The translations under genes and the position numbers were made by a program. The notes under the pieces are model-generated. The model was not told the DNA's origin. It saw nothing but the letters and a program-made list of their open reading frames with translations, and made no database searches. Of a DNA stretch of 64,000 nucleotides, positions 55,006-63,512 are shown piece by piece. Each line of letters opens with the position of its first letter. Within the stretch, counting starts at the first letter, position 1. The DNA is from an uncultured Paracoccaceae bacterium (GTDB taxonomy: Bacteria > Pseudomonadota > Alphaproteobacteria > Rhodobacterales > Rhodobacteraceae), in assembly GCA_947492585.1 (NCBI GenBank), contig CANLND010000019.1, positions 18,677 to 82,676 of the forward strand. The letters are read 5' to 3'.

Positions 55006-55701
55006 ATGACCCCAAGCCTTTTGAAACTTCTGCAATCCATCGATACGCCCACCGTCTGCAATGCCATTGAAGTGGCACAGGGAAAGCGGGGCTTCAATGC
55101 GTTTACCCGCGGCACGATGCAATGCTCTGCTCCCGAAGACCGCGCCATTGTCGGCTATGCGCGCACGGCCAAAATTGCAGCGATCCATGCTCCCACCGAA
55201 CCACCCGAGGTGATCAAAGCCCGGCGCATGTCTTACTACAAACACATGGCTGAAGGCCCACGCCCGGCTGTTACGGTGATCGAAGATCTTGATTTTCCAG
55301 ATTGCATCGGAGCGTTTTGGGGCGAGATCAATACCACCATTCACAAAGGGTTTGGGATATCGGGGACCCTGACCAACGGGGTTATGCGCGATTTGGGCGA
55401 TCTGCCCGAAGGCTATCCCGTGGTGGCAGGATCCATCGGCCCCAGCCATGGATTTGTCCATGTGAAAGAGATCGGCACGCCGGTTGAAATCTTTGGACTG
55501 GCGGTTCAGGACGGGGACCTGGTACATGCAGATCGACATGGTGCAGTTGTCGTGCCTACCGAGGTGATTCCGACTCTTGAAGAAGCAATCACAAAACTCC
55601 TGGATACCGAAAGCATTATCTTAGACGCCGCCCGACAGGACAGGTTTGATTTTGAGAAGTTTCAAAAAGCTTGGGCAAGATTTGAAGGCGCGCGCACTTA
55701 A
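55006..55701 (+). CDS. RraA-like / HMG-CHA aldolase family protein
   Basis: This 231-residue protein belongs to the RraA superfamily, which includes 4-hydroxy-4-methyl-2-oxoglutarate/4-carboxy-4-hydroxy-2-oxoadipate aldolases (pyruvate-forming) as well as the RNase E inhibitor RraA. Marks are DTPTVCNAIE, GAFWGEINTTIHKGFGISGTLTNGVMRDL (metal and substrate loop, cited in part), and VHADRHGAVVVP with the family's DxxG-type region. ATG 55006 is 1 bp after the hydrolase stop. In this context a retro-aldol or decarboxylation step is more plausible than RNase regulation. It is the last gene of the plus arm. Confidence 0.88.
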   Translation: MTPSLLKLLQSIDTPTVCNAIEVAQGKRGFNAFTRGTMQCSAPEDRAIVGYARTAKIAAIHAPTEPPEVIKARRMSYYKHMAEGPRPAVTVIEDLDFPDCIGAFWGEINTTIHKGFGISGTLTNGVMRDLGDLPEGYPVVAGSIGPSHGFVHVKEIGTPVEIFGLAVQDGDLVHADRHGAVVVPTEVIPTLEEAITKLLDTESIILDAARQDRFDFEKFQKAWARFEGART

Positions 55702-55705
55702 AGTA

Positions 55706-56150
55706 CTGTCCGTCGTCAGAGTTTTTGGAACCAGTGGCTTTCGGATGATGCACAGGATGAAGTGCTGCGACAGCGGGCCCACGAACTAGATCAGAAGCTT
55801 GCAGAGATCGGTCGACAGACCGCATTTCACAAGTCGGTTTACGAAGAAAAATCGCTGACTTTTTTCGGGCCATCTGGCTGGATCTGAAACAAAAATATTA
55901 CGATTGCGGCATTCTCTATGCGGTCTCTACCGTAGGCGTTGATGGTATTTTCCTTGCAGCCGAGATCTACACCGGTCTGGCCTTCTTGCCGAAATCCGGG
56001 AAAGTCATCGTTGATATCCTTGACGGGAATGGCCGTGTCATCGGCACCAAATCCTTGCGCGAAGACGCCCTGAAGGCCAAATATGTGAAGTGGTCCGGCA
56101 CATTTGGACAGCGTGCTAAGATGTCTCTAACCTTGACGCCTGGACACACA
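55706..56150 (+). pseudogene. Frameshifted gene remnant, unrecognised
   Basis: Two coherent frames read in series. The first (about 55716-55865) gives QSFWNQWLSDDAQDE ... YEEKSLTFF; the second (55860-56150) gives RAIWLDLKQKYYDCG ... GKVIVDILDGNGRVIGTKSL. They join at a run of six T (55860-55865), so a one-base slip in a homopolymer probably broke the gene. The 5' end abuts the rraA-like stop and the 3' end meets an IS3 remnant, so both ends are likely missing. The product is not recognised. Confidence 0.6.
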
Positions 56151-56151
56151 A

Positions 56152-56876
56152 ATGACGAAGAGACGCAGTTTTTCGGACAAGTTTAAAGCTCCTGTGGCGC
56201 TTGAGGCGCTGCGTGGTGACAAGACGGCGCAAGAGATTGCAGCCAAGCATAGGATCCATCCGACGCAAGTAACGACTTGGAGGCGACAAGCGGTTGAAGG
56301 CCTAACAGGCGTATTTTCTGACAAGGTCAGGAAGGTTGAGACTAACGAAGCCGTGCAAGCTTCTGAAGATCAGCCGATCATCGCTGTATGACACGCCGGT
56401 CGGGATGGATGCTGAAACGTTGAAGCTGATGAACGAAATCGACCGTGTTTTTACGAAATATCCGTTCTTTGGCAGCCGCCAGATCGCCGCATATTTGCCG
56501 AGAACCGGGGTCCACGCGGGCCGACACCGGGTTCGGCGTCTGATGGGGATCATGGGCTTTCTGGCCATCTACAAGGGCCCCAACACCCGTAGACCGGCAA
56601 CACATGCTTTGCATGTCTGAGAGGGGGCAAGAAACACCCACAGCACCCGATCTATCCCTATCTGCTCCGGAAGCTGCCAATCACGCGCCCGAACCATGTT
56701 TGGTGCACTGACATCACCTACAGTCCAGTGCGGCGTGGTGTCCTGTATCTCGTGGCAATTATGGATTGGGCGCCGCGCAAGGTACTGTCCTGGCGGCTCT
56801 CGAATACGCTCGATGCCAGCTTCTGCGCCGAGGCGTTGAATGAGGCCATCGAAAAGTACGGCAGATTTGGGCCGTT
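56152..56876 (+). mobile_element. Truncated IS3-family element (orfA/orfB pseudogenes)
   Basis: OrfA starts at 56152 with the helix-turn-helix region FSDKFKAPVALEALRG; its C-terminal part is deleted. OrfB (from about 56336) has CKLLKISRSSLYDTP and RVFTKYPFFGSRQIAAYLPR, then a frameshift with a small insertion near 56600. It resumes as KKHPQHPIYPYLLRKLP and WCTDITYSPVRRGVLYLV, with only the first of the DDE acidic residues, then stops at about 56876. The element has an internal deletion, a frameshift and a missing 3' part, and cannot transpose. Confidence 0.88.
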
Positions 56877-56940
56877 AGCGACAGCAGTTCTCTTTCCATA
56901 ACATCATCAAAACTTACGGATAGGGGCGCAAAACGCGCCC

Positions 56941-57593
56941 CTAGGGTCAGGACCCACTGATTTTCGTGTAGCGGCATGATTCACGGCTCGAAAACCGAGT
57001 GGTGAATATGTCTGATCTTTTTTGGCTCACGGACGCGCAGATGGCGCGTCTTGGCCCCTTCTTCCCAAAGTCCCATGGCAAGCCGCGCGTAGATGATCGA
57101 CGCAACTTACTTGAAGGCACATCGCACGGCGACCAGTTTGGGCGTCAAAAAGGGGGGCGTGGACGCCTGATTGGCCAGACCAAGGGCGGCATGAATACCA
57201 AGCTGCACGCCATTTATGACAGCCAAGGACGCCCGCTGAACCTGTTCGTTACGGTTGGTCAGGTCAGTGATTACATCGGCGCACGGGCGTTGGTCAGCAG
57301 CCTTCCGAAGGTCGATTGGCTACTCGGTGACCGAGGTTATGACGCCAACTGGTTCAGAGAAGCGTTGCAAGACAAAGGGATACGCCCCTGCATGCCGGGT
57401 CGAAAGCAACGCAAGGCAACAGTCAAATACGACAAACGTCGATACAAGCGCCGCAATCGGATCGAGATCATGTTTGGCAGGCTGAAGGATTCGCGGCGTG
57501 TGGCGACCCGCTACGATCGATGCCCAAAGGTCTTCCTATCAGCAATCGCCCTTGCCGCACTCGTCATTTACTGGCTATGAGTCCTGGCCCTAG
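56941..57593 (+). mobile_element. Internally deleted IS5-family (IS427-like) element
   Basis: Terminal inverted repeats are recognisable: CTAGGGTCAGGACCCACTGA on the left and TGAGTCCTGGCCCTAG on the right, both with CTAG at the outer edge. At 653 bp it is about 200 bp shorter than intact relatives. It lies directly beside the IS3 remnant, with an 18-bp GC-rich inverted repeat (AGGGGCGC / GCGCCCCT) flanking its left end. Confidence 0.85.
57008..57580 (+). pseudogene. Defective IS5-family transposase
   Basis: The frame of 190 residues keeps the N-terminus MSDLFWLTDAQMARL and the DDE region (LLGDRGYDANWFREAL; RRNRIEIMFGRLK). After DDRRN the text LLEGTSHGDQFGR is the right DNA read in the wrong frame; shifting by one base gives YLKAHRTATSLGV, the family sequence. 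Around 70 codons are deleted at that joint, and a G is missing from the A5G6 run at about 57150, which restores the frame. Two errors cancel, so the frame stays open but the protein is unlikely to work. Confidence 0.8.
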
Positions 57594-57781
57594 TGTGGCT
57601 GCTTGCCTTACGTGTATTTTGTATCCAAAGGCGCCGGGGCGCGCGCCGTCTTCTCGCAACAGTAAATTTATGACACCTGCTCGATTGGGGTTCCCCGGAC
57701 CGAGCGCTTTGTAAAGATACCTTCCTATTTGCGACGAGACACATTAACAAATTTAGGTTTGTTCCAGATAGCCGACAAGCG

Positions 57782-57806
57782 GGCGCCCCAGGCTAAAAGG
57801 GGCGCC
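57782..57806 (-). terminator. Stem-loop downstream of the amino-acid ABC operon
   Basis: GGCGCCCC and GGGGCGCC (perfect 8-bp stem, 9-base loop) lie 19 bp past the binding-protein stop. The minus strand has no T-run after it, so termination efficiency is uncertain. The preceding 57594-57781 shows no gene. Confidence 0.5.
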
Positions 57807-57824
57807 TTGATTTCCTAAATGTAA

Positions 57825-58619
57825 TTAAAGCGTTGGTAGTTCTGGGAGTTCTTGGCCCAACCACTTAATAGACAACTCATTCAGCACACCGCCAAGTTTC
57901 TTGTGCAAAACAAAGACGTTGACCCATTGCAGCAAGTTACTCTCACCAGATTTCACACCGATGAAGGCTGGTGACTGGCGCACGATAAACTTAGTTTCGA
58001 GCGAGCGATCCGGATTTTCAGAAGCCATCTTTGCGGCAACGGTGTTGCCGGTGACCAAAACATCAACCTGACCCGCCAGATAGGCGGACAACGTGGCCGC
58101 GTTGTCGCCAAAACGGATCAACTCCGCACCTTCAGGCAGCGATTTGGACAGTTCCAGATCTTCGATGGTGCCACCTGTCACGCCTGCTTTTAGTCCCACC
58201 AAATCCTCTGGCGATGACGCGTCTACCTCTGGAGCGGCGAAGGCGGCCGAGAAGAAGGGGGCATAGGCGGCCGAGAACCAGATGGATTTCGCACGTTCAG
58301 GGTTTGCGCCCATCGAGGACACGACCAAATCAACCGTTCCAGATGTCAAAAACGGAATACGTTGCTTGGAGGTGATCGGCTTGAGCTCTAGCTCTACGCC
58401 AAGGTCTTCTGCGATGAGCTTGGCCACATCAACATCATATCCTTCGTGTTCGAACGTCGCGCCGAGCGATCCAAAGGGAGGGAAGTTCTCGGGCACACCG
58501 ATCACGATCTTACCGCGGTCGAGGACCTCGGCCAGTTGGTCCGCCGAGGCGGCAACTGGGCCAAGAGCGAGTGCGGCAAAGGCACCAGCAAAGAGGGAGG
58601 ATTTGAGTTTTCCAAACAT
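57825..58619 (-). CDS. Polar amino-acid type ABC binding protein (SBP family 3)
   Basis: This 264-residue periplasmic binding protein has a Sec signal (SSLFAGAFAALALGPVAASA). Family-3 marks are IVIGVPENFPPFGS at the mature N-terminus, GYDVDVAKLIAEDLGVELEL, RIPFLTSGTVDLVVSSMGANPER, and GVTGGTIEDLEL. The usual Arg/Asp pair that holds an alpha-amino acid seems altered (NPERAKSIWFS is kept). It is the last gene of a four-gene minus-strand operon (ATPase, permease, permease, binding protein). Confidence 0.93.
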   Translation of the reverse strand: MFGKLKSSLFAGAFAALALGPVAASADQLAEVLDRGKIVIGVPENFPPFGSLGATFEHEGYDVDVAKLIAEDLGVELELKPITSKQRIPFLTSGTVDLVVSSMGANPERAKSIWFSAAYAPFFSAAFAAPEVDASSPEDLVGLKAGVTGGTIEDLELSKSLPEGAELIRFGDNAATLSAYLAGQVDVLVTGNTVAAKMASENPDRSLETKFIVRQSPAFIGVKSGESNLLQWVNVFVLHKKLGGVLNELSIKWLGQELPELPTL

Positions 58620-58655
58620 TGTTTTTCCTTTCTGTTGGACTGAATATGCTGAAGA

Positions 58656-59345
58656 TCAGCGGGTTGTTCCCAAGGCCCGTTTCCGCTCCATGGATTTGGA
58701 CCATTGCGAGAGTGGGAAGCAGAGCACGAAGTAAATGAAGGCTATGATCGGGAAGACGATGAAGGGTTCAGCGCCCGGCACCTGGCTGTTGGCGATCTGT
58801 TTGCCGATCCGCATCAGGTCGGAAAAGTCGATGATATAGGCCATCGATGTGCCTTTGATCACCTGCACCATGAACCCGACGGTGGGGGGCAGAGCGACAG
58901 TCAAAGCCTGTGGCGCAACAACATCCACCAGGGTCTGGCGGAAGGTCATGCCAAGTGCTTTGCCGCCTTCCCATTGACCATTGGGCACACTTTCCAGAGC
59001 CCCGCGCCAAACTTCGGACATGTACGCGCTGGTAAAGAGCGTCAGGGCAATACCTGCGGCCAACCAAGGCGACACGCTGATCTGAAAGAAGGAGGGCACG
59101 CCCAAACCAATCAGGAACAGCAACATCAAGAGCGGGATGGATTGGAACAGCCAGATATAGGACGTCGCAAAGATCCGCACCGCGCGATTTGGGGTGATCT
59201 TGAGCACGGTCATCACCAGCCCGATCAGCCCACCGCCAAAGAAGGCCACCAATGACAGGTAGATTGTGAACTGTGTCGCATCGAGCAAGATAAAAAGCAT
59301 CCGCCCATAAAATTCACCGAAGATGGCGTTCAATACTTCGGTCAT
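58656..59345 (-). CDS. Amino-acid ABC permease (HisM/GltK type)
   Basis: This 229-residue inner-membrane permease has about five helices. The characteristic loop is GALESVPNGQWEGGKALGMTFRQTLVDVVAPQA (cited by its ends). ATG 59345 forms an ATGA overlap with the preceding permease and is preferred to the GTG six codons earlier. It forms the channel with its neighbour. Confidence 0.93.
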   Translation of the reverse strand: MTEVLNAIFGEFYGRMLFILLDATQFTIYLSLVAFFGGGLIGLVMTVLKITPNRAVRIFATSYIWLFQSIPLLMLLFLIGLGVPSFFQISVSPWLAAGIALTLFTSAYMSEVWRGALESVPNGQWEGGKALGMTFRQTLVDVVAPQALTVALPPTVGFMVQVIKGTSMAYIIDFSDLMRIGKQIANSQVPGAEPFIVFPIIAFIYFVLCFPLSQWSKSMERKRALGTTR

Positions 59346-60028
59346 CTTTCTTTCCCCCACCACGGGAAGGCCATACGAAACATCAACGCAAAGCTGCCTT
59401 TGAAGGCAAAGACCATCAGCATGTATAGGATGGTCAGAACGATGAAGACTTCGAAATCGCGGAAGGTTCGGTCAGCCACATAGCGGCCTGCCCAGGTCAA
59501 ATCCTGAACGCCGATTTCCGAGACCAGGCCGGTGGTTAGAAACAGAAACACAAACTGGCTGGTCATTGACGGAAACACCTTGGCGATGGCCTGCGGTAGA
59601 ATTACGTCAAAGATGGTTTGCCAACGCGTCATCCCCAGCGCCATCGCGCCTTCGGTTTGCCCTTTGGCAACGGCTTGGATGCCCGCGCGGATCACCTCGC
59701 CGTAATAGGCAGAGAAGTTCAGCGTGATGGCCAACACCACGGATGCCTCTAGCGACCACGTATAGCCAAGCAACAGGGGCAATCCGAATACGACAAAGAA
59801 CAACTGCACGATAAACGGCGTGTTCCGCAGGAATTCGACATAAGAAACACTGGGTGCCTTGATCCAGAGCGGCATATCGCGGCCCTGGCCCAAAGCGAGT
59901 AACACCCCCAAGACTACGCCAAACAGACTGCCCAGGATTGTGAGCCACAGTGAATTGAGCACGCCGTAGGCCAGCGTCTCGATGTATTCCGGCTGTCGCG
60001 AGATTTCATAAAAGCGAAAATCAAACAT
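59342..60028 (-). CDS. Amino-acid ABC permease (HisQ/GltJ type)
   Basis: This 228-residue permease has the HisQ/HisM-family loop AGIQAVAKGQTEGAMALG followed by VILPQAIAKVFPSM, and YVEFLRNTPFIVQLFFV, typical of the first permease in these systems. It starts 8 bp after the ATPase stop and overlaps the second permease by 4 bp. Confidence 0.93.
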   Translation of the reverse strand: MFDFRFYEISRQPEYIETLAYGVLNSLWLTILGSLFGVVLGVLLALGQGRDMPLWIKAPSVSYVEFLRNTPFIVQLFFVVFGLPLLLGYTWSLEASVVLAITLNFSAYYGEVIRAGIQAVAKGQTEGAMALGMTRWQTIFDVILPQAIAKVFPSMTSQFVFLFLTTGLVSEIGVQDLTWAGRYVADRTFRDFEVFIVLTILYMLMVFAFKGSFALMFRMAFPWWGKER

Positions 60029-60036
60029 CGGCGCCC

Positions 60037-60813
60037 TCAGAGAATTTGTTTTAGAAACGCTTTGGTGCGTTCGTTCTGAGGATTGTCAAAGAAGGCATCG
60101 GGCGTGTTCTCTTCGACGATTTGCCCGGCATCCATAAAAATGACGCGGTCCGCTACTTCACGCGCGAATCCCATTTCGTGGGTGACGCACAGCATGGTCA
60201 TGCCGGTTTCCGCTAGCCCCACCATCGTGTCGAGCACCTCGCCTACCATTTCGGGATCAAGCGCTGATGTCGGCTCGTCAAACAGCATCAGGCTGGGTTC
60301 CATGCACAGCGCACGCGCGATGGCGACACGCTGTTGCTGGCCGCCGGACAACTGGCCGGGATATTTGTCAGCCTGCTCTGGGATTTTGACCCGCGCAAGG
60401 AACTTCATGCCAACCTCGCGTGCTTCGTCCTTGCTGCGTTTGAGCACACGACGTTGCGGCAAGATGCAGTTGTCGATGACAGAAAGGTGTGGAAATAGGT
60501 TGAAGTTCTGGAAAACCATGCCTGCGTCTTGGCGCAGCTTTTCAGCGTTCTTCATTTCCTCGGACAGCTCTGTCCCGTCTACGTTGATGGATCCTTTTTG
60601 ATGTGTCTCCAAGTGGTTGATGCAACGGATCAGCGTCGATTTGCCCGATCCTGAAGGCCCGCAAATAACAATGCGTTCGCCGCGCTTTACCGTAAGGTCT
60701 ACGTCCCGGAGAACGTGGAAGTCACCGTACCATTTGTTGACGCCTTTGAGGGTGACGGCGATGTCCCCGGATCCTTTTTTAAACGTGGTTGGTTGTGTGT
60801 TTTTCATGCGCAT
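60037..60813 (-). CDS. Amino-acid ABC ATPase (GlnQ/HisP type)
   Basis: This 258-residue ATPase has Walker [10 protein letters not shown]-loop [14 protein letters not shown], signature [14 protein letters not shown], and Walker [16 protein letters not shown] with the switch His in [12 protein letters not shown] 60813 (MRMKNTQ) follows AAAGGGTGG. Frames further upstream would read through the operator region and look non-coding. It is the first gene of the operon, divergent from the RpiR-family regulator. Confidence 0.95.
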   Translation of the reverse strand: MRMKNTQPTTFKKGSGDIAVTLKGVNKWYGDFHVLRDVDLTVKRGERIVICGPSGSGKSTLIRCINHLETHQKGSINVDGTELSEEMKNAEKLRQDAGMVFQNFNLFPHLSVIDNCILPQRRVLKRSKDEAREVGMKFLARVKIPEQADKYPGQLSGGQQQRVAIARALCMEPSLMLFDEPTSALDPEMVGEVLDTMVGLAETGMTMLCVTHEMGFAREVADRVIFMDAGQIVEENTPDAFFDNPQNERTKAFLKQIL

Positions 60814-60863
60814 ACCACCCTTTGCACTGTAGGTGCGTGACCCTTGGCGGTTGCATGAAGAAA

Positions 60864-60879
60864 TGGAAACAAATTTCCA
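60864..60879. promoter_or_regulatory. RpiR-type operator, site 1
   Basis: TGGAAA-N4-TTTCCA lies 51 bp upstream of the ATPase start. It has the same layout as site 2, centred 92 bp away. Confidence 0.65.
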
Positions 60880-60953
60880 AAACAACTTACCAATGGAAGA
60901 AAAGTCCCTAAATTTGCAGCAATAGCAGTTCTGATTGACCAATATTCCATCAG

Positions 60954-60973
60954 TTTGGAAACTGATTTCCAAA
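60954..60973. promoter_or_regulatory. RpiR-type operator, site 2
   Basis: TTTGGAAA-N4-TTTCCAAA has perfect 8-bp arms. It interlocks with a second palindrome, ATCAGTTT-GG-AAACTGAT (60949-60966). It lies 40 bp upstream of the regulator start and fits autoregulation plus control of the divergent ABC operon. A -35-like TTGACA follows at 60979. Confidence 0.75.
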
Positions 60974-61013
60974 GGCACTTGACACCCCACTGCTAAAATG
61001 ATGCCCGTAGTAA

Positions 61014-61850
61014 ATGTCTAAATTTCGCCAACGCATAATCTCTACTTACGAAGGCCTCACACGCCGGGAACGTCAGATCGCAGATGTTCTGATGGATGAT
61101 CCCAAGCTAATGTTGATGAACTCGGCCTCTGATCTGGCCGCGATGGCCGAAGTTTCCAATTCAACCGTTACCCGTTTCGTCAAAAACTTGGGCTTTGAGA
61201 CCTATGATGCCCTGCGCCGCGATACGCGCGATGAATTCAGCCAAGGCTCGCCGCTAAGCTTGATGCAACAACGTGAAGAGCTGAAGCAGGCGGATCTCAT
61301 AACCAATTTTGCGCAGCAAGAGGCGATGATTTTGCAAGGCGCGTTCGGCGGCCTTGACCAAGATGTTTTGGACGAGGCAGCGATGGCTTTGGTTAGTGCG
61401 CCTCAGGTCGGTTTCTTTGGGATGCGCAACAGCCATTTCTTCGCGTCCTATGCGCATTGGCAGTTTGTGCAATTCCGCCGTGGCACACGTCTAATCTCGG
61501 GGGCAGGCGAAACGAGTGCAGAACACCTCGCGGGCTTTCAAAAAGGCGATCTCGTAGTGATTGTTGGCGTCCGTCGCATTGTCGGCAAAATGCGTGCTTG
61601 TATCGATATCTTGGCGGACGCGGGTGTTGATATTCTGTTGGTTGCCGACACCAGCTCGCTGCATCTGGCGCAACGGGCACGTTGGACCTTGGCCTGCCCG
61701 GTAGAGAACGAGTTTATTTTCGACAGTTATTCTGGGATTTTGGGGATTTTGCGTCTTTTGGCGTTCACGGCACTGCAGAAATCCGGAGACGACGGATTGG
61801 CCTACATGGCATCAATCGAAGGTCACCATAGCCGCTTGAATGAGCTTTAG
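61014..61850 (+). CDS. RpiR/MurR-family transcriptional regulator
   Basis: This 278-residue regulator has an N-terminal HTH_6 domain (about 5-75; [33 protein letters not shown]) and a C-terminal SIS sugar-isomerase-like domain (about 115-250; [28 protein letters not shown]) that usually senses phosphosugars or related effectors. SIS-type sensing beside an amino-acid-type ABC importer is slightly unusual and may indicate an amino-sugar or amino-acid derivative as inducer. Two GGAAA-N4-TTTCC sites lie between it and the operon. Confidence 0.93.
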   Translation: MSKFRQRIISTYEGLTRRERQIADVLMDDPKLMLMNSASDLAAMAEVSNSTVTRFVKNLGFETYDALRRDTRDEFSQGSPLSLMQQREELKQADLITNFAQQEAMILQGAFGGLDQDVLDEAAMALVSAPQVGFFGMRNSHFFASYAHWQFVQFRRGTRLISGAGETSAEHLAGFQKGDLVVIVGVRRIVGKMRACIDILADAGVDILLVADTSSLHLAQRARWTLACPVENEFIFDSYSGILGILRLLAFTALQKSGDDGLAYMASIEGHHSRLNEL

Positions 61851-62402
61851 TCGGGTTGTTTTCCTGCGACCTTAGTGAGTGGCAGCTTATCCAGCCGCCC
61901 GAAAATAGTGCAATTTACGCCCGTACAGCCATTTCGTGCTGCGCATGCACGCGGCATGAAAGCACAGTGATCGCCTTGGGCTCGACCCGAACCGCTGCTG
62001 CGGCGCGCACGCAGGTCCGGCCCTTATTCCAGGCTCTTCGTTGCGGGGTGACAGCGGGAAGTTGGTCTCTTGGCATAGTGCGCCCTCCAATCCTCCCGCC
62101 AAACCCAGACATCAGCACCGTGCTGACACCTGAATTTTACAGGCAGTTTGAATGGCCGTTGTCAGGTTGCCTGTTCTTTGGGACACGCTGCAGACGCATT
62201 CGGCAGCTGCGAGCCCAGAGCTGACATTGTCCGAACCAGCCCCCTTTCTGGCTCAGCATGGAGTTCAATACCTTCACCAAGGACAGTCGCCTATTTCGCC
62301 GTATGTCCTGAATACGCTGGCAGAAGTACCAAAAACAGCCGTCTATTCCCCAGCTAGGCTGTCTCTCAAGACAGGATTGATCAAACGTCTTTGATGTAAG
62401 TG
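61851..62402. other. Intergenic region without a supported gene
   Basis: About 550 bp. Several overlapping frames of 70-120 codons exist on both strands (for example 61856-62224 and 62152-62394, plus), but none has a ribosome binding site, a domain or a composition suggesting coding. Parts may be decayed gene sequence. No repeats or terminator were recognised. Confidence 0.5.
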
Positions 62403-62951
62403 TCAGGCGTCAATGCGGATAGGGGTGCCCGTCGGAACAAGTGCCCATATCTCCTGCATCTCCTCGTTGGTCACGGCTATACATCCATTTGTCCAATCCC
62501 AAATCCGGTGCAGCCCCCCCAAACCACCCCAGCCGTTGAGGAGGCCGTGAATCATGATATTTCCGCCGGGCGAAACGCCACGTGCAGCAGCCTGATCAGC
62601 GTCTGCTTCATTTGGATAAGAAATGTGCAGGCTTAGATGCGCGATGGAATTGGCGTTGCGCCAGTCGATAAGGTAGGTGCCCTCGGGGGTCCTCTCATCC
62701 CCTTCCTGCGATTTATGGCCTTCTGGACGGGCACCGAGCGACACTTTGTAGACCCGGATGGGCGTGCCGTTTTGCAGCAAGGTTAATGTCCGCGCGCCTT
62801 TATTGACGACAATCATATCGGCCTGTTTGTCGGGGGTGGCCATGACCGGCGGGGTGCCGGATCCGATACGCATCATGACTTGCGTATAGGCGATCGGGCC
62901 GCCCACACACAATAAGAGACAAACAAAGAGACCTATAGCCCGTCGTATCAT
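62403..62951 (-). CDS. L,D-transpeptidase (YkuD) family protein
   Basis: This 182-residue protein has an N-terminal signal/anchor helix (about 5-24) and a YkuD catalytic domain (about 45-180). The catalytic motif is MIHGLLNGW (His135) ... WTNGCIAVTN (Cys157). Such enzymes form 3-3 cross-links or attach proteins to peptidoglycan in the periplasm. The opening VVNKGARTLTLLQNG is characteristic. Its ATG overlaps the stop of the upstream unknown gene by 4 bp, so the two are translated together. Confidence 0.9.
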   Translation of the reverse strand: MIRRAIGLFVCLLLCVGGPIAYTQVMMRIGSGTPPVMATPDKQADMIVVNKGARTLTLLQNGTPIRVYKVSLGARPEGHKSQEGDERTPEGTYLIDWRNANSIAHLSLHISYPNEADADQAAARGVSPGGNIMIHGLLNGWGGLGGLHRIWDWTNGCIAVTNEEMQEIWALVPTGTPIRIDA

Positions 62952-63511
62952 AGCGGCGAAATCCGGGTTCGCCGGGATCCACCGTCGTCGGTCGGGATGC
63001 GGTCTGGCAGAAGTTCAAGGCGCCACCGGATTGCATCTGGCGGGGCCGGTAAATCAAAACGCTCTTCCATTGACCAGCCGCAGGTCATCAACTTTCCTGG
63101 ACGGATCAGCTCCACCCACAGCCAGTATTCCTCAGTTGCATCCGGGATCGAAACTGCTAAACGCGCGTCAATTCGACCATCGCGCGGCGGAGGGCCGTCA
63201 TCAAACCACTGATCAATACCCCGGCCAACTGAATAGGCCCCGAGCAGCAGGGTGTCATCCGGGCTTACTGGGAACGGAAACTCTAAATGGAATTCGATAT
63301 CGCGGAAGGGCGCTGCGGGAGCTGTGATCGGTCGACGCTCATAGCTGGAGGCAACCTCTGCCCATTCGGCTGGATCGATCTGGTGACAGGCATTTTGAAT
63401 AGCAAAATCATTCATGAAACGGTTTCCAAAGAAAAACAGTATCGCACCAATATTGAATATAGCAACGGTCACCAAAAATTTGCGACGTCCCCTGCGAGTT
63501 TCTCGTTTCAT
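62948..63511 (-). CDS. Unrecognised membrane-anchored periplasmic protein
   Basis: I do not recognise this 187-residue protein. A basic N-terminus (KRETRRGRRK) precedes one helix (about 11-30) and a soluble domain of about 150 residues that is probably periplasmic, with two cysteines (NACHQ, MTCGW). Its residues from about 65 onward align along their whole length with the product at 63513-63899: PFRDIEF/PFRELEF, ARLAVS, CGWSMEERFDLP/CRWSFEERFELP, and a shared R-P-T-DGG-R-T-I ending. It is coupled to the L,D-transpeptidase gene. Confidence 0.75.
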   Translation of the reverse strand: MKRETRRGRRKFLVTVAIFNIGAILFFFGNRFMNDFAIQNACHQIDPAEWAEVASSYERRPITAPAAPFRDIEFHLEFPFPVSPDDTLLLGAYSVGRGIDQWFDDGPPPRDGRIDARLAVSIPDATEEYWLWVELIRPGKLMTCGWSMEERFDLPAPPDAIRWRLELLPDRIPTDDGGSRRTRISPL

Positions 63512-63512
63512 C

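Noticed and set aside
57130..57160. A5G6 run in the IS5 transposase as a programmed frameshift site
   Set aside because: The upstream part is already shifted by a deletion, so the run more simply reflects loss of one G in a decayed gene.
61856..62394. Frames of 70-120 codons on both strands between the RpiR gene and the L,D-transpeptidase gene
   Set aside because: They overlap each other, lack ribosome binding sites and show no recognisable features.
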